This document shows positions 20,297 to 29,255 of a DNA stretch of 64,000 bases, in pieces (position 1 is the first letter of the stretch; each line of letters opens with the position of its first letter). The position numbers were made by a program, and so were the translations under genes. Source of the DNA: Chroococcidiopsis sp. CCMEE 29 (lineage in GTDB: Bacteria > Cyanobacteriota > Cyanobacteriia > Cyanobacteriales > Chroococcidiopsidaceae); contig NZ_CP083761.1 in assembly GCF_023558375.1 (NCBI RefSeq), positions 2,908,001 through 2,972,000 of the forward strand. The letters run 5' to 3'. The notes below the pieces were generated by a model, which ran no database searches, was not told the origin of the DNA, and was given only the letters and a program-made list of their open reading frames with translations.

Positions 20297-21604
20297 ATGA
20301 CAGCTGCCCAGATTGCTTCTCTGCCTCTAATGACGATCGCCCAACAAACACGCCAAGCAGCACGTAAGCTGGCAGTGCTGTCAACTGAAGGTAAAAATAA
20401 AGCAATTGAAGCGATCGCCCAAGCTTTAGAGTTAGCAACAAATGAGATTTTGGCAGCCAATGCAGCGGATTGCCAAGCTGCTGCAACAGCGGGGATTCCT
20501 AAACCACTGTACAACCGATTGAAGTTAGATGAAGCCAAACTTAAGGCAGCGATCGCTGGAGTGCGAGATGTAGGCAAGCTGCCCGATCCAGTTGGTGCAG
20601 TACAGATTCACCGCCAGTTAGATGATGGATTAATCCTCAAACGCCTCACTTGTTCGTTGGGAGTATTGGGTGTAATTTTTGAAGCCAGACCTGATGCGGC
20701 AATCCAAATTTCCGCTTTAGCGATCAAGTCTGGTAATGGAGTCATTCTTAAAGGTGGACAAGAAGCCGTTCGTTCCTGTGAAGCGATTGTCAGAACAATT
20801 CACCAAGGATTAGCTAAAACTGCTGTAGATCCAGCGGTTGTACAACTGCTAACAACTAGAGAAGAAACGCTGGCACTACTACAGCTGGATCAATATGTCG
20901 ATCTAATTATTCCTAGGGGTTCTAATTCCTTTGTGCGGTTTGTGCAGGATAATACCCGCATTCCAGTACTGGGACATGCGGAAGGAATTTGTCATCTCTA
21001 TGTAGATAAAGCAGCGGATATAGCAACAGCAGTAGAAATTGCAGTTGATGCGAAAACCCACTACCCAGCTGCTTGCAATGCGATTGAAACCTTGCTGGTT
21101 CACCTATCGATTGCCCCAGCGTTTTTGCCTCCGGTTGCCCGTGCCTTACAAGAACGCAATGTGGAGTTAAGAGGAGATGAGCAAACCCGCGCAATTCTGG
21201 ATATTGCAGCTGCGACTGAAACAGACTGGGCGACAGAGTATAGCGATTTGATGCTATCGGTTAAGATAGTGGATTCGCTTGAAGCAGCGATCGCGCACAT
21301 CAACAGCTATGGTTCTGGACATACAGATGCGATTGCTACAGAAGATCCAGATGCTGCCGCGACATTCCTAGCCCAGGTAGATGCAGCTGGGGTTTACCAT
21401 AACTGCTCAACTCGCTTTGCTGATGGCTTCCGCTACGGCTTTGGGGCAGAAGTTGGAATTAGTACCCAAAAGATGCCCCCTCGGGGTCCAGTTGGCTTAG
21501 AAGGACTGGTGACTTATAAATATCAAATCACTGGTAGCGGACATATTGCCGCCACTTACACAGGAGAAAATGCTAAGTCTTTTAATCACAAAGATTTAGA
21601 TTGA
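20297..21604 (+). CDS. proA: Gamma-glutamyl phosphate reductase
   Basis: A 435-residue NADPH enzyme, second step of proline synthesis (glutamyl phosphate to glutamate semialdehyde). The aldehyde-dehydrogenase-like fold has catalytic Cys260 in [13 protein letters not shown]. Other motifs are [25 protein letters not shown] and the C-terminal [17 protein letters not shown]. No proB is adjacent, so the gene is a singleton as in many cyanobacteria. Complete. Confidence 0.96.
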   Translation: MTAAQIASLPLMTIAQQTRQAARKLAVLSTEGKNKAIEAIAQALELATNEILAANAADCQAAATAGIPKPLYNRLKLDEAKLKAAIAGVRDVGKLPDPVGAVQIHRQLDDGLILKRLTCSLGVLGVIFEARPDAAIQISALAIKSGNGVILKGGQEAVRSCEAIVRTIHQGLAKTAVDPAVVQLLTTREETLALLQLDQYVDLIIPRGSNSFVRFVQDNTRIPVLGHAEGICHLYVDKAADIATAVEIAVDAKTHYPAACNAIETLLVHLSIAPAFLPPVARALQERNVELRGDEQTRAILDIAAATETDWATEYSDLMLSVKIVDSLEAAIAHINSYGSGHTDAIATEDPDAAATFLAQVDAAGVYHNCSTRFADGFRYGFGAEVGISTQKMPPRGPVGLEGLVTYKYQITGSGHIAATYTGENAKSFNHKDLD

Positions 21605-21827
21605 CTAAGAAGGGGCGAAAGATGAGAAAAGGCGCGATCGCAACTTTGTAAAATCCAAATTCGTCTTCATATTTATTGGACTTAGATCCTCCTTAACTCG
21701 GTTGGGGGATCTTTGATTAGACAAACTGCCCGGCTGTTCGCCAGCTTTGATTGACTAAACTGGGCGATCGGTACTTAAGCGCAGTTTTTGTCAAGTAACG
21801 AAGAACAACTCAGAAGTGGTTTTAATC

Positions 21828-22478
21828 ATGCGCCAGTTTGCCAGCACCCTTTGCATGGTCGTATTCCTTCAAGGCTTGCCAGCGATTGTTCAAGCTCAAA
21901 CACAACCTTTGCCTCCAACACAACCTGCTGCGCCAACCCCACCCAATCCTATTGAACAAGTGGTTGCAGCTGGATTGATGACCAACCTTCCAGATGGACA
22001 GTTTCATCCTGAAAGATTCATTAGTCGTGCAGAACTGGCATCAATTTTGGTGAAGGCATTTGGGTTAGATAAAAGAGCCGTTGCCAACCAACCAACTTCG
22101 GTTGAAGTTAAAGATGTACCAAGTACTCACCCAGCTTTTAATGATATTCAAACAGTTCTAAAAGCTGGGATTATGAAAGGCTATCGGGACAATATGTTTT
22201 TTCCTAATCAAAGGGTGAGTAGGGCAGAAGCCTTCGCCATTATTGCTCAAGCTTATGGAGTGTTTCAGTTTCCTGAGAACACCGTTGCCGAAATTTTAGC
22301 CCCCTATCCAGATGCAGCGTCGCTCCCTGATTGGGCAAAAAAATCCTGGGCTACTGCACTAAATTCAGGTTTTGTCAATGTTGATGCACAAAATAACATT
22401 TCTCCCTTACAGCCTATGACTCGTGGGGATATGGCTTATGCATTAAGTAAGTATTTGGCAGAACAACAAGCACCATGA
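21828..22478 (+). CDS. S-layer homology (SLH) domain protein
   Basis: A 216-residue secreted protein from ATG 21828 (a GTG at 21816 is also in frame). Signal peptide ends near LPAIVQAQ, then a Pro/Gln/Thr linker. SLH-type repeats follow: GLMTNLPDGQFHPERFISRAELASIL, then AGIMKGYRDNMFFPNQRVSRAEAFAII, then a weaker third unit with NSGFVNV and MTRGDMAYAL. SLH domains bind cell-wall polymers or peptidoglycan. There is no porin barrel behind them, so this is a short wall-binding protein of unknown role. Confidence 0.85.
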   Translation: MRQFASTLCMVVFLQGLPAIVQAQTQPLPPTQPAAPTPPNPIEQVVAAGLMTNLPDGQFHPERFISRAELASILVKAFGLDKRAVANQPTSVEVKDVPSTHPAFNDIQTVLKAGIMKGYRDNMFFPNQRVSRAEAFAIIAQAYGVFQFPENTVAEILAPYPDAASLPDWAKKSWATALNSGFVNVDAQNNISPLQPMTRGDMAYALSKYLAEQQAP

Positions 22479-22556
22479 ATAACACAAATATTCTCCTGGC
22501 ATCAACTTTCGCTACTTAAAATAATAAATAACGATGAGCAAAGGGTAGCATCTTCT

Positions 22557-24566
22557 ATGACTGTGAATCTCAACCGGATAGATTCCATCAAAGACTATGA
22601 CGAAGCCATCGAAGCTCTTGAGGAGTATGTTGGAGAAATGGTTGACGAGTTTACTCAATCTCCCGAGGGTAAGGCGTACCTAAAAGCGCATCCCGAAATG
22701 GAAGAGTATGTTGGGAGTTGGATCGACAACCTGCTCTACTTTGGCTATGCCTATGAATCTGTCACCCTGCCTCACATGACAAAGAATCATGTAGAGGTGA
22801 TTGTCACTAGGCTATTTCCGAATAAGGTCTCTTTGCTCAATCCAGATGAGGCAGATACCACAATCCCTGAACTGATTTCATTCTGGCAATTTCTGAAGCG
22901 AGAGTACAAACATCCAAACGCTACCAAAATCCTCAAATTCCTTGAGAAAATTCAGCCCAAATTCAAGGGAATTATGAATGATCCAAGTAAGTTTGGGATG
23001 GCAAAGTCGTTCTTCACGGCAGGCACGGCAGCAGGCTTTGATATGACAAACGAGGAAGGGCTAAAGGCATTCCAAGAGCAGTATAACCAGAACATTCGAG
23101 AATCGACAGCTAACTCCCCCGTTCCACCGGGCTTTGGGATGTTGCTAAGCAATGTTAATTTACAACGCGAGAATCCGCCTGAAGCTACACCGCAGCCAGC
23201 GGAGTTACAAGATCTCCTAAACAGCCTAGCAAGTGCGATCGCCCAAAATTCCTCACCGTCGCCGGAGTCACCCAGTGATTCAATTAACAACTTTAGTCAG
23301 CAACTTCGAGCTAGTATGTGGCAGTCGGTTGCGGAGGAATTGCAGTCCTTGTCAGAGGAAGCGATCGCTCTCCTAAAGCAACAGACCATTACAGAAACAG
23401 AACCAGGAACGATTCTGCAAGATTTCCAAACTCTACTGGATTTTGTGGGTAACGCAGGAATAGCCGTCAGTGGAACGCAACACCTCCTTCCCTTGAAGTC
23501 TTTGGCAGATCTAAACCAACGCCTGAGTGAACCAATCCAGACTGATCTCAAGCGTCCTCAACAAAAGTCCTATCCACCCATTAATGGTCTTTATCTCCTC
23601 TTACGCGCTTCAGGGGTGGGACAAATTGTTAGCCAAGGCAAAAAGCATTTGCTGGTGCTCAATCCGGAGTTGCTGCAATCTTGGAATAGCCTCAATCCAA
23701 CAGAACGCTACTTCACACTGTTGGAAGCCTGGTTAATTCGAGCGCACGAAGAGATGGTTGGAGAAAGAAGAAGTTCTTTGAATGAGGGAACTAAATGCAT
23801 TCAGTATTGGCCCCGGATTCCTGATAAAGGTCAGAAAATCCGCAGCTATGCCGAACAACAATCGTTGAGCTACTGGCCAGAATTGCACAATCTTGCTCTA
23901 ATGAAATTGTTTGGGCTGCTTCACGTAGAATCTGGCAAACCTGAAGCAGGCAAAGGTTGGCGGGTAAAAACAGTGAAGCAGTTGCCGTTCGGTGATGCGT
24001 TAATGCAAGTGATTGTTCGCGCCTTTGTAGAACACGGCATGGAGTGGGGGTCTGAGGAGAATTCATCCGTTTCCTTTGGAGAACTTCAGCCAGCACTACA
24101 ACCCTACTTTCCAGAGTGGCAGAACACCTTGGCAATACCAGAGCATGAGTTTCGCTCAGGAGTGTATGTCTTTAAGTTATATTTCGGCAAAATCTGGCGG
24201 CGAATTGCCATTTCTAGCCAAATGACTCTAGCAGATCTCAGTAGCCTGATTCTGGAGTCAGTCAATTTCGACTCCGATCACCTGGATATGTTTACCTACA
24301 AAAATCAGATCGGTCGCACCGTCGAAATTTCTCATCCCTATGCCGATGGTTCTCCCTCCACTACCGAAGTCTGCATTGGCGATCTACCCTTAAGTGAGGG
24401 AGCTGCCATGACCTACGTCTTTGACTTTGGAGATTGGTGGGAATTCAATGTGCAGTTAGAGAAAATCCAAAGCGATGATTCCCGAGTCAACTATGGGGCT
24501 ATCATCGAAAGCTACGGTGCAGTTCCTCCCCAATACCCCGACTGGGACGACACAGATAATGATTAA
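22557..24566 (+). CDS. Large protein with C-terminal pRiA4b ORF-3-like domain
   Basis: A 669-residue cytosolic protein. The last 150 residues (VYVFKLYFGKIWRRIAISSQMTLADLSS, a long strand-rich middle, then YVFDFGDWWEFNVQLEKI) fit the pRiA4b ORF-3-like domain, first seen as a passenger of plasmids and insertion elements. The first 500 residues are helical; I do not recognise a family. Residues ~215-260 are a Ser/Pro/Gln-rich linker. Function unknown; related proteins occur in accessory and mobile regions. The gene stands alone between the SLH gene and a tRNA remnant. Confidence 0.7.
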   Translation: MTVNLNRIDSIKDYDEAIEALEEYVGEMVDEFTQSPEGKAYLKAHPEMEEYVGSWIDNLLYFGYAYESVTLPHMTKNHVEVIVTRLFPNKVSLLNPDEADTTIPELISFWQFLKREYKHPNATKILKFLEKIQPKFKGIMNDPSKFGMAKSFFTAGTAAGFDMTNEEGLKAFQEQYNQNIRESTANSPVPPGFGMLLSNVNLQRENPPEATPQPAELQDLLNSLASAIAQNSSPSPESPSDSINNFSQQLRASMWQSVAEELQSLSEEAIALLKQQTITETEPGTILQDFQTLLDFVGNAGIAVSGTQHLLPLKSLADLNQRLSEPIQTDLKRPQQKSYPPINGLYLLLRASGVGQIVSQGKKHLLVLNPELLQSWNSLNPTERYFTLLEAWLIRAHEEMVGERRSSLNEGTKCIQYWPRIPDKGQKIRSYAEQQSLSYWPELHNLALMKLFGLLHVESGKPEAGKGWRVKTVKQLPFGDALMQVIVRAFVEHGMEWGSEENSSVSFGELQPALQPYFPEWQNTLAIPEHEFRSGVYVFKLYFGKIWRRIAISSQMTLADLSSLILESVNFDSDHLDMFTYKNQIGRTVEISHPYADGSPSTTEVCIGDLPLSEGAAMTYVFDFGDWWEFNVQLEKIQSDDSRVNYGAIIESYGAVPPQYPDWDDTDND

Positions 24567-24604
24567 AGGTTAGTGTGCGGCTAATAGATGCAATTTTGGA
24601 TAAA

Positions 24605-24649
24605 AGCTGGTGACAAGCTTTGAACTTGCGACCGGCTGATTACAAAACC
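24605..24649 (-). other. Partial tRNA-Thr copy (3' half)
   Basis: These 45 bases match 42 of 45 bases of the 3' part (anticodon loop to acceptor end) of the intact tRNA-Thr at 27252-27323, same orientation, and then similarity stops. It cannot fold as a full tRNA. It is either a decayed duplicate or the far end of an old integration event. Confidence 0.75.
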
Positions 24650-24741
24650 AACTTGCGAGTTTCACAATAACGACGGATACTGCTGTGCCCTGATCGCTGG
24701 TCTCTCCCTGATTCTAGGGTAGCGATCGCCGGAGCGCATCT

Positions 24742-26967
24742 TCAACATGGGATCGCCTTGACAAAAGCAACTGTACTCGACCAACCGACAGTTCGATTTA
24801 AGAGGGAACGTTCAAACTCGGCACGAACAAGGCTAATTTCTGGCGCTGACAAGTAGCGCGATAGATACTCGACATACGCAGGTCGCTTTGTAAGAGCAGC
24901 ATTAGCACTAAACCAGCGGTTTAATAGGTCTGACGACACGTAAAGTTGAGTCGGATAATGTTCGAGGGTTATTTTGACTGTTACCCCTACTGCCTTCAGT
25001 GCCAAGCGTAAATCTTCCACATCCCAATTCACCATCGGATCGGCGGGATTAGCGTAGATTTCCTCTTCTGCCGCTGCTAAACGCTCGTACAGCTTGGCAT
25101 CTAACCTAGCAGCATCGAACAAGCGATACAACCGTTGTGTATGGCGAGTCACTGTTTCTGCCAACACCAACACTCCCGACGGTTGCAGCAATTGGAGTAG
25201 CTGTTGCACTACTGCTGCCTTGTCAAGTTCGTTAGCCAAAGCGTTGCGTCCGACAATTGAGTCAAAGAATACGTTAGGAGCAATAGATGCTAATTTATTC
25301 GGTAACTCAACGAGCGTTGCAGCTACAGTGACGGGACGCATTAAGTGGGGCAACTTCTCTGCCTGTTCTTGGATTGCTTTCGCTTGTTGCTCGTTACGGA
25401 CGACAGCATACACCCCTCCTTCTGGCGCGTGACGCAGTGCTTCCCAAACGAGTAGACCGCCGCTGGCATTCACATCCAGGATGACATGGTGACGTTGGGG
25501 CTGGGCTAACTCAAACACGCGATCGCATATGCTCGCGAGTTGCTCGCCTACTTGGCTCAACGTGCGTTGCAACCACCTTTGGGATTGGCGAGCGCTGGGA
25601 CTAAAGGTGAGGATTTCGACTGGTGCTATCTGGGAATCTGACACCATTGCTGCCAGTTGAGCTTCCCGTCGCCGCATCACTGCTGCTTGAATTTTGCCTT
25701 CAAAGCCTTGGGCTGACGGTTGGTAAAATACCTGTCCTTGCAAGAATGCTGGTAAATACTGCTGCGCTACCCAATGTTCGCGATAAGCATGAGGGTAAAG
25801 GTAGCCCGCACCATGTCCGAATCCCTGCCGATCTCGATTACTATCTTTGAGGTGACTTGGTACATCAGCTTCCCTTTCCTTTTCCACTGCTGCCAAAGCA
25901 TCGAAAAAGCCCATCAAGCTGTTGGATTTTGGTGCAGTTGCTAAGTAGAGCGTCGCCTGGGCTAAATGGTAGCGTCCCTCTGGCATCCCCACGCGATCAA
26001 AGGCTTGGGCGCAAGCATTAACGACAACAACTGCATTCGGGTCAGCTAGTCCTACATCCTCGCTCGCCAGGATCGACAATCGACGTAAGATGAAACGCGG
26101 GTCTTCCCCCGCATAAACCATGCGTGCTAGCCAATATAATGCTGCATCTGGGTCGGAGCCGCGCACGCTCTTGATGAAAGCGCTAATTGTATCGAAGTGG
26201 GCATCTCCCTCTTTATCGTAGAGTACGGCACGCTGCTGAATCGACTCTTCCGCAACGGCTAGGGTGATGTGAACGACTCCCCGACGATCTGGGGATGTAG
26301 TTTCTACTGCTAGTTCTAATGCATTGAGCAGAGAACGGGCATCACCATTAGCAACATTGACTAAGTGAGCTAGAGCATCCGGCTCCACCTGGACTTTGAG
26401 TTTGCCATAGCCACGCTCTGGGTCGGAGAGTGCTTGTTCGGCAATGCGGTACAAGTCGCGATCGCCCAAGGGTTTGAGTTGGAAAATTCGCGAACGACTG
26501 ACGAGCGCTTTATTGACTTCAAAGTAAGGATTTTCAGTCGTTGCGCCAATCAGGATAACAGTGCCATTTTCTACCCACGGCAGCAGTGCATCCTGTTGCG
26601 ACTTGTTAAAGCGGTGAACTTCATCGACAAAAAGGATGGTGCGCTGTTTGTGTTTGGCAGCTCGATCTTGGGCAGTTTCTATCGCTGCCCGAATTTCTTT
26701 AATTCCAGCAAGTACGGCATTAATCGTAATGAAGTGAGCGCGAGTAGTATTGGCGATAATTCTTGCCAGAGTAGTTTTTCCGGTTCCAGGCGGTCCGGCA
26801 AAAATGACAGAAGATAATTGGTCGGCTTCGATGGCGCGGCGCAGGAGACGACCAGGCGCGATCGCGTGGTCTTGTCCGACGAACTCATCGAGAGTGCGCG
26901 GACGCATTCGATCTGCTAACGGTGAGGAGTTTGCTGTTGATTGGCGATCGCTGCTGAATAATTCCAT
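24742..26967 (-). CDS. RarA/MgsA-type AAA ATPase fused to a methyltransferase-like domain
   Basis: A 741-residue protein. Residues 1-430 are a replication-associated recombination protein A (RarA) with GPPGTGKTT (58-66), FVDEVHRF (Walker B), IGATTENPYFEVN and DGDARSLLNALE-like sensor and lid motifs, ending in the family's GYLYPHAYREHWVAQQYLP. Residues ~470-741 add a Rossmann-like part (HHVILDVNASGGLLVWEALRHA) similar to a SAM methyltransferase but with a poorly kept glycine motif. RarA acts at stalled replication forks. The fusion is one I associate with cyanobacteria; the job of the second half is unknown. It lies between a tRNA-Thr gene and a partial copy of it. Confidence 0.85.
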   Translation of the reverse strand: MELFSSDRQSTANSSPLADRMRPRTLDEFVGQDHAIAPGRLLRRAIEADQLSSVIFAGPPGTGKTTLARIIANTTRAHFITINAVLAGIKEIRAAIETAQDRAAKHKQRTILFVDEVHRFNKSQQDALLPWVENGTVILIGATTENPYFEVNKALVSRSRIFQLKPLGDRDLYRIAEQALSDPERGYGKLKVQVEPDALAHLVNVANGDARSLLNALELAVETTSPDRRGVVHITLAVAEESIQQRAVLYDKEGDAHFDTISAFIKSVRGSDPDAALYWLARMVYAGEDPRFILRRLSILASEDVGLADPNAVVVVNACAQAFDRVGMPEGRYHLAQATLYLATAPKSNSLMGFFDALAAVEKEREADVPSHLKDSNRDRQGFGHGAGYLYPHAYREHWVAQQYLPAFLQGQVFYQPSAQGFEGKIQAAVMRRREAQLAAMVSDSQIAPVEILTFSPSARQSQRWLQRTLSQVGEQLASICDRVFELAQPQRHHVILDVNASGGLLVWEALRHAPEGGVYAVVRNEQQAKAIQEQAEKLPHLMRPVTVAATLVELPNKLASIAPNVFFDSIVGRNALANELDKAAVVQQLLQLLQPSGVLVLAETVTRHTQRLYRLFDAARLDAKLYERLAAAEEEIYANPADPMVNWDVEDLRLALKAVGVTVKITLEHYPTQLYVSSDLLNRWFSANAALTKRPAYVEYLSRYLSAPEISLVRAEFERSLLNRTVGWSSTVAFVKAIPC

Positions 26968-27251
26968 TACTTATGCGCCGATACTCCCGATCCTGTTTGT
27001 CCTTAACTTCCCAATATTTATCTATTGTAGTTTTCGCTTTCACTGCAACAAAAGCGATCGCTCTTGTTGCAGCTGGAACAAATGGTGTAGTTGTTGGCTA
27101 TTCAGATCTGGAAATAGTAGACACTGGTAATTGGATTGTTCTTTAATCTATACAAGTTTGGAAGGGCAATTTAATCCTTTGACAACAGATGTACGACACC
27201 ACTCAAGGCTTTAGGCTCAAAAACCCGAACTGGATTCAGATAAAAAAAAAG

Positions 27252-27323
27252 AGCTGGTGACAAGATTTGAACTTGCGACCGGCGGTTTACAAAACCGCTG
27301 CTCTACCACTGAGCTACACCAGC
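27252..27323 (-). tRNA. trnT: tRNA-Thr (anticodon TGT)
   Basis: Seventy-two bases fold into a full cloverleaf. Acceptor stem GCTGGTG pairs with CACCAGC. The anticodon stem GCGGT/ACCGC holds the loop TTTGTAA with anticodon TGT. The T arm CAAGTTCAAATCTTG is normal. CCA is not encoded. Confidence 0.95.
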
Positions 27324-27557
27324 ACAATATCTAATAATATCAAACACTTGGATGCTTTAGCAAGGCTTAAGTACTCAATACACTAGCTTAAGCAATTTAG
27401 CCGCAAGTCAGAAAAGCATGAAAACTTGACTGTGCTAACCCAAAAAAATCTGCTAGGGTTTTAAGATTAGTATTTTTATAACACGGCTGGGTAGAGACAA
27501 GAAGTGCCTGCTGTGTCATTTTTAGTTGGGCGCTTTCTTCACAGAGTACGGACAAGC

Positions 27558-28478
27558 ATGGCAGTGTTGAAGGGACGAGATTTATTAAGTCTGGCAGATT
27601 TAAGTGCGAATGAAGTTCAAGAACTCCTGCAATTGGCAGCGCAGTTGAAATCTGAACAGGTGAACTTGCGGTGTAATAAAGTTTTAGGTCTTTTATTTTA
27701 TAAAGCTTCCACTCGCACGCGGGTTAGTTTTTCTGTGGCGATGTATCAGCTGGGTGGGCAAGTAATCGATCTCAATACCAGTACCACTCAAGTGAGTCGC
27801 GGCGAACCCGTTGAGGACACAGCGCGGGTTTTAGATCGATATCTAGATATTTTGGCGATTCGAACATTTGAGCAGCAACAATTAGAAACCTTTGCCCACT
27901 ATGCCAAGATTCCTGTGATTAATGCTTTGACTGATTTAGAGCATCCCTGTCAAATTTTGGCAGATTTACTGACAGTTCAAGAACGCTTTGGCAAACTCGC
28001 TGGCTTAACTTTAACCTATTTAGGCGACGGTAATAATGTCGCTCACTCGCTGCTATTAGGATGTGCGTTGGTAGGAATGAATGTTAAGATTGCCACTCCC
28101 CCAGGGTTTGAGCCTAATGCTGAGATTGTAGAGAAATCTAGGGCGATCGCACTTCCCCAAACAGAAATTATAGTAACTCATGACCCTGAAACCGCCGCAA
28201 AAGGAGCTGCTGTACTTTACACTGATGTCTGGGCAAGTATGGGTCAAGAGTCAGAATCTGATTCCCGAATTCCGGTATTTCAGCCTTATCAAGTGAATGA
28301 GCATCTGTTGAGTATTGCTGACCCAGAAGCAATTATTTTACATTGCTTACCAGCCCATCGGGGCGAAGAAATTACTAATGAAGTGATAGAAGGTTCCCAG
28401 TCACGAGTTTGGGATCAAGCAGAAAACCGCATGCATGCTCAAAAGGCTTTACTTGCAAGTTTGTTAGGAGTAGGGTGA
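27558..28478 (+). CDS. argF: Ornithine carbamoyltransferase
   Basis: A 306-residue enzyme converting ornithine and carbamoyl phosphate to citrulline in arginine synthesis. The carbamoyl-phosphate motif is STRTRVSF. The ornithine side shows HPCQILADL, DGNNVAHSLL and HCLPAHRGEEI. ATG 27558 gives family length; an upstream in-frame start at 27504 would add an unlike 18-residue leader. A TTTTGGA heptamer repeat follows the stop at 28484-28513. Confidence 0.95.
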   Translation: MAVLKGRDLLSLADLSANEVQELLQLAAQLKSEQVNLRCNKVLGLLFYKASTRTRVSFSVAMYQLGGQVIDLNTSTTQVSRGEPVEDTARVLDRYLDILAIRTFEQQQLETFAHYAKIPVINALTDLEHPCQILADLLTVQERFGKLAGLTLTYLGDGNNVAHSLLLGCALVGMNVKIATPPGFEPNAEIVEKSRAIALPQTEIIVTHDPETAAKGAAVLYTDVWASMGQESESDSRIPVFQPYQVNEHLLSIADPEAIILHCLPAHRGEEITNEVIEGSQSRVWDQAENRMHAQKALLASLLGVG

Positions 28479-28483
28479 GTCAA

Positions 28484-28513
28484 TTTTGGATTTTAGATTT
28501 TAGATTTTGGATT
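28484..28513. repeat. TTTTGGA heptamer repeat
   Basis: Four degenerate heptamers (TTTTGGA/TTTTAGA). The same motif recurs at 47448-47477 and, as its complement TCCAAAA, at 58219-58250. Confidence 0.8.
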
Positions 28514-28559
28514 GATCTGTACTATCTTCATAATTTTTTGCCAGTGGGGGCATTTTTGT

Positions 28560-28573
28560 AGTACGAATGTTCT
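28560..28573. promoter_or_regulatory. LexA box of lexA
   Basis: AGTACGAATGTTCT fits the cyanobacterial LexA consensus RGTACNNNDGTWCB at every fixed position, 33 bases before the chosen lexA start. It indicates autoregulation. Confidence 0.85.
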
Positions 28574-28606
28574 ATAGACCTTTGTGTGTCACCTGACGAC
28601 AAATTT

Positions 28607-29215
28607 ATGGAATCCCTCACCGAAGCTCAACAACAACTTTATGACTGGCTAGCAGAATATATTCAGCAGCACCAGCATTCGCCTTCAATTCGCCAAATGA
28701 TGCAAGCGATGCAACTGAAGTCGCCAGCACCAATTCAAAGTCGATTAGAACATTTACGCACTAAAGGATATATTGAGTGGACAGAAGGCAAAGCACGAAC
28801 GATTCGGATTTTACAACCACCAGTAAGGCAAGGTATCCCCGTTTTAGGCGCGATCGCTGCTGGTGGTTTAGTCGAACCGTTTGCTGATGCGGTGGAACAA
28901 TTAGATTTTTCTAGTCTGTTTTTACCACCCAAAACTTTTGCCCTGCGAGTAGTGGGTGACAGCATGATCGAAGACTTGATTGCTGAGGGGGATGTGGCGA
29001 TCATGCGTCCGGTGTCAGAACCAGATCAGCTGAAAAATGGGACGATTGTTGCTGCACGAGTAGATGGATACGGCACCACATTGAAGCGCTTTTATCGCCG
29101 AGGCGATCACGTCACACTCAAACCTGCAAATCCCAAGTACAAACCAATTGAAGTTGCTGCTATGCAAGTGCAGGTGCAAGGTGCACTCATTGGCGTGTGG
29201 CGGGGTTATAACTAG
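28607..29215 (+). CDS. lexA: LexA repressor
   Basis: A 202-residue repressor from ATG 28607 (a GTG at 28586 is also in frame). The N-terminal winged helix reads LTEAQQQLYDWLAEYIQQHQ to RTKGYIEWTE. The C-terminal self-cleaving domain keeps a scissile Ala85-Gly86 in GAIAAGGLVE, nucleophile Ser119 in VGDSMIED and general base Lys160 in TTLKRFYRR. It is therefore likely able to cleave itself, unlike the changed LexA of Synechocystis. A LexA box lies just upstream, and a second, perfect one is found at 55528-55541 in this window. Confidence 0.95.
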   Translation: MESLTEAQQQLYDWLAEYIQQHQHSPSIRQMMQAMQLKSPAPIQSRLEHLRTKGYIEWTEGKARTIRILQPPVRQGIPVLGAIAAGGLVEPFADAVEQLDFSSLFLPPKTFALRVVGDSMIEDLIAEGDVAIMRPVSEPDQLKNGTIVAARVDGYGTTLKRFYRRGDHVTLKPANPKYKPIEVAAMQVQVQGALIGVWRGYN

Positions 29216-29255
29216 TCAGGAGTGAGTAGTGAGTAGTGAGTAGAGTTCATAATCA

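Noticed and set aside
26973-27146. 57-codon plus-strand frame starting six bases from the rarA start, with a hydrophobic middle
   Set aside because: No ribosome-binding site, no recognisable family, and it occupies the place of the rarA promoter.
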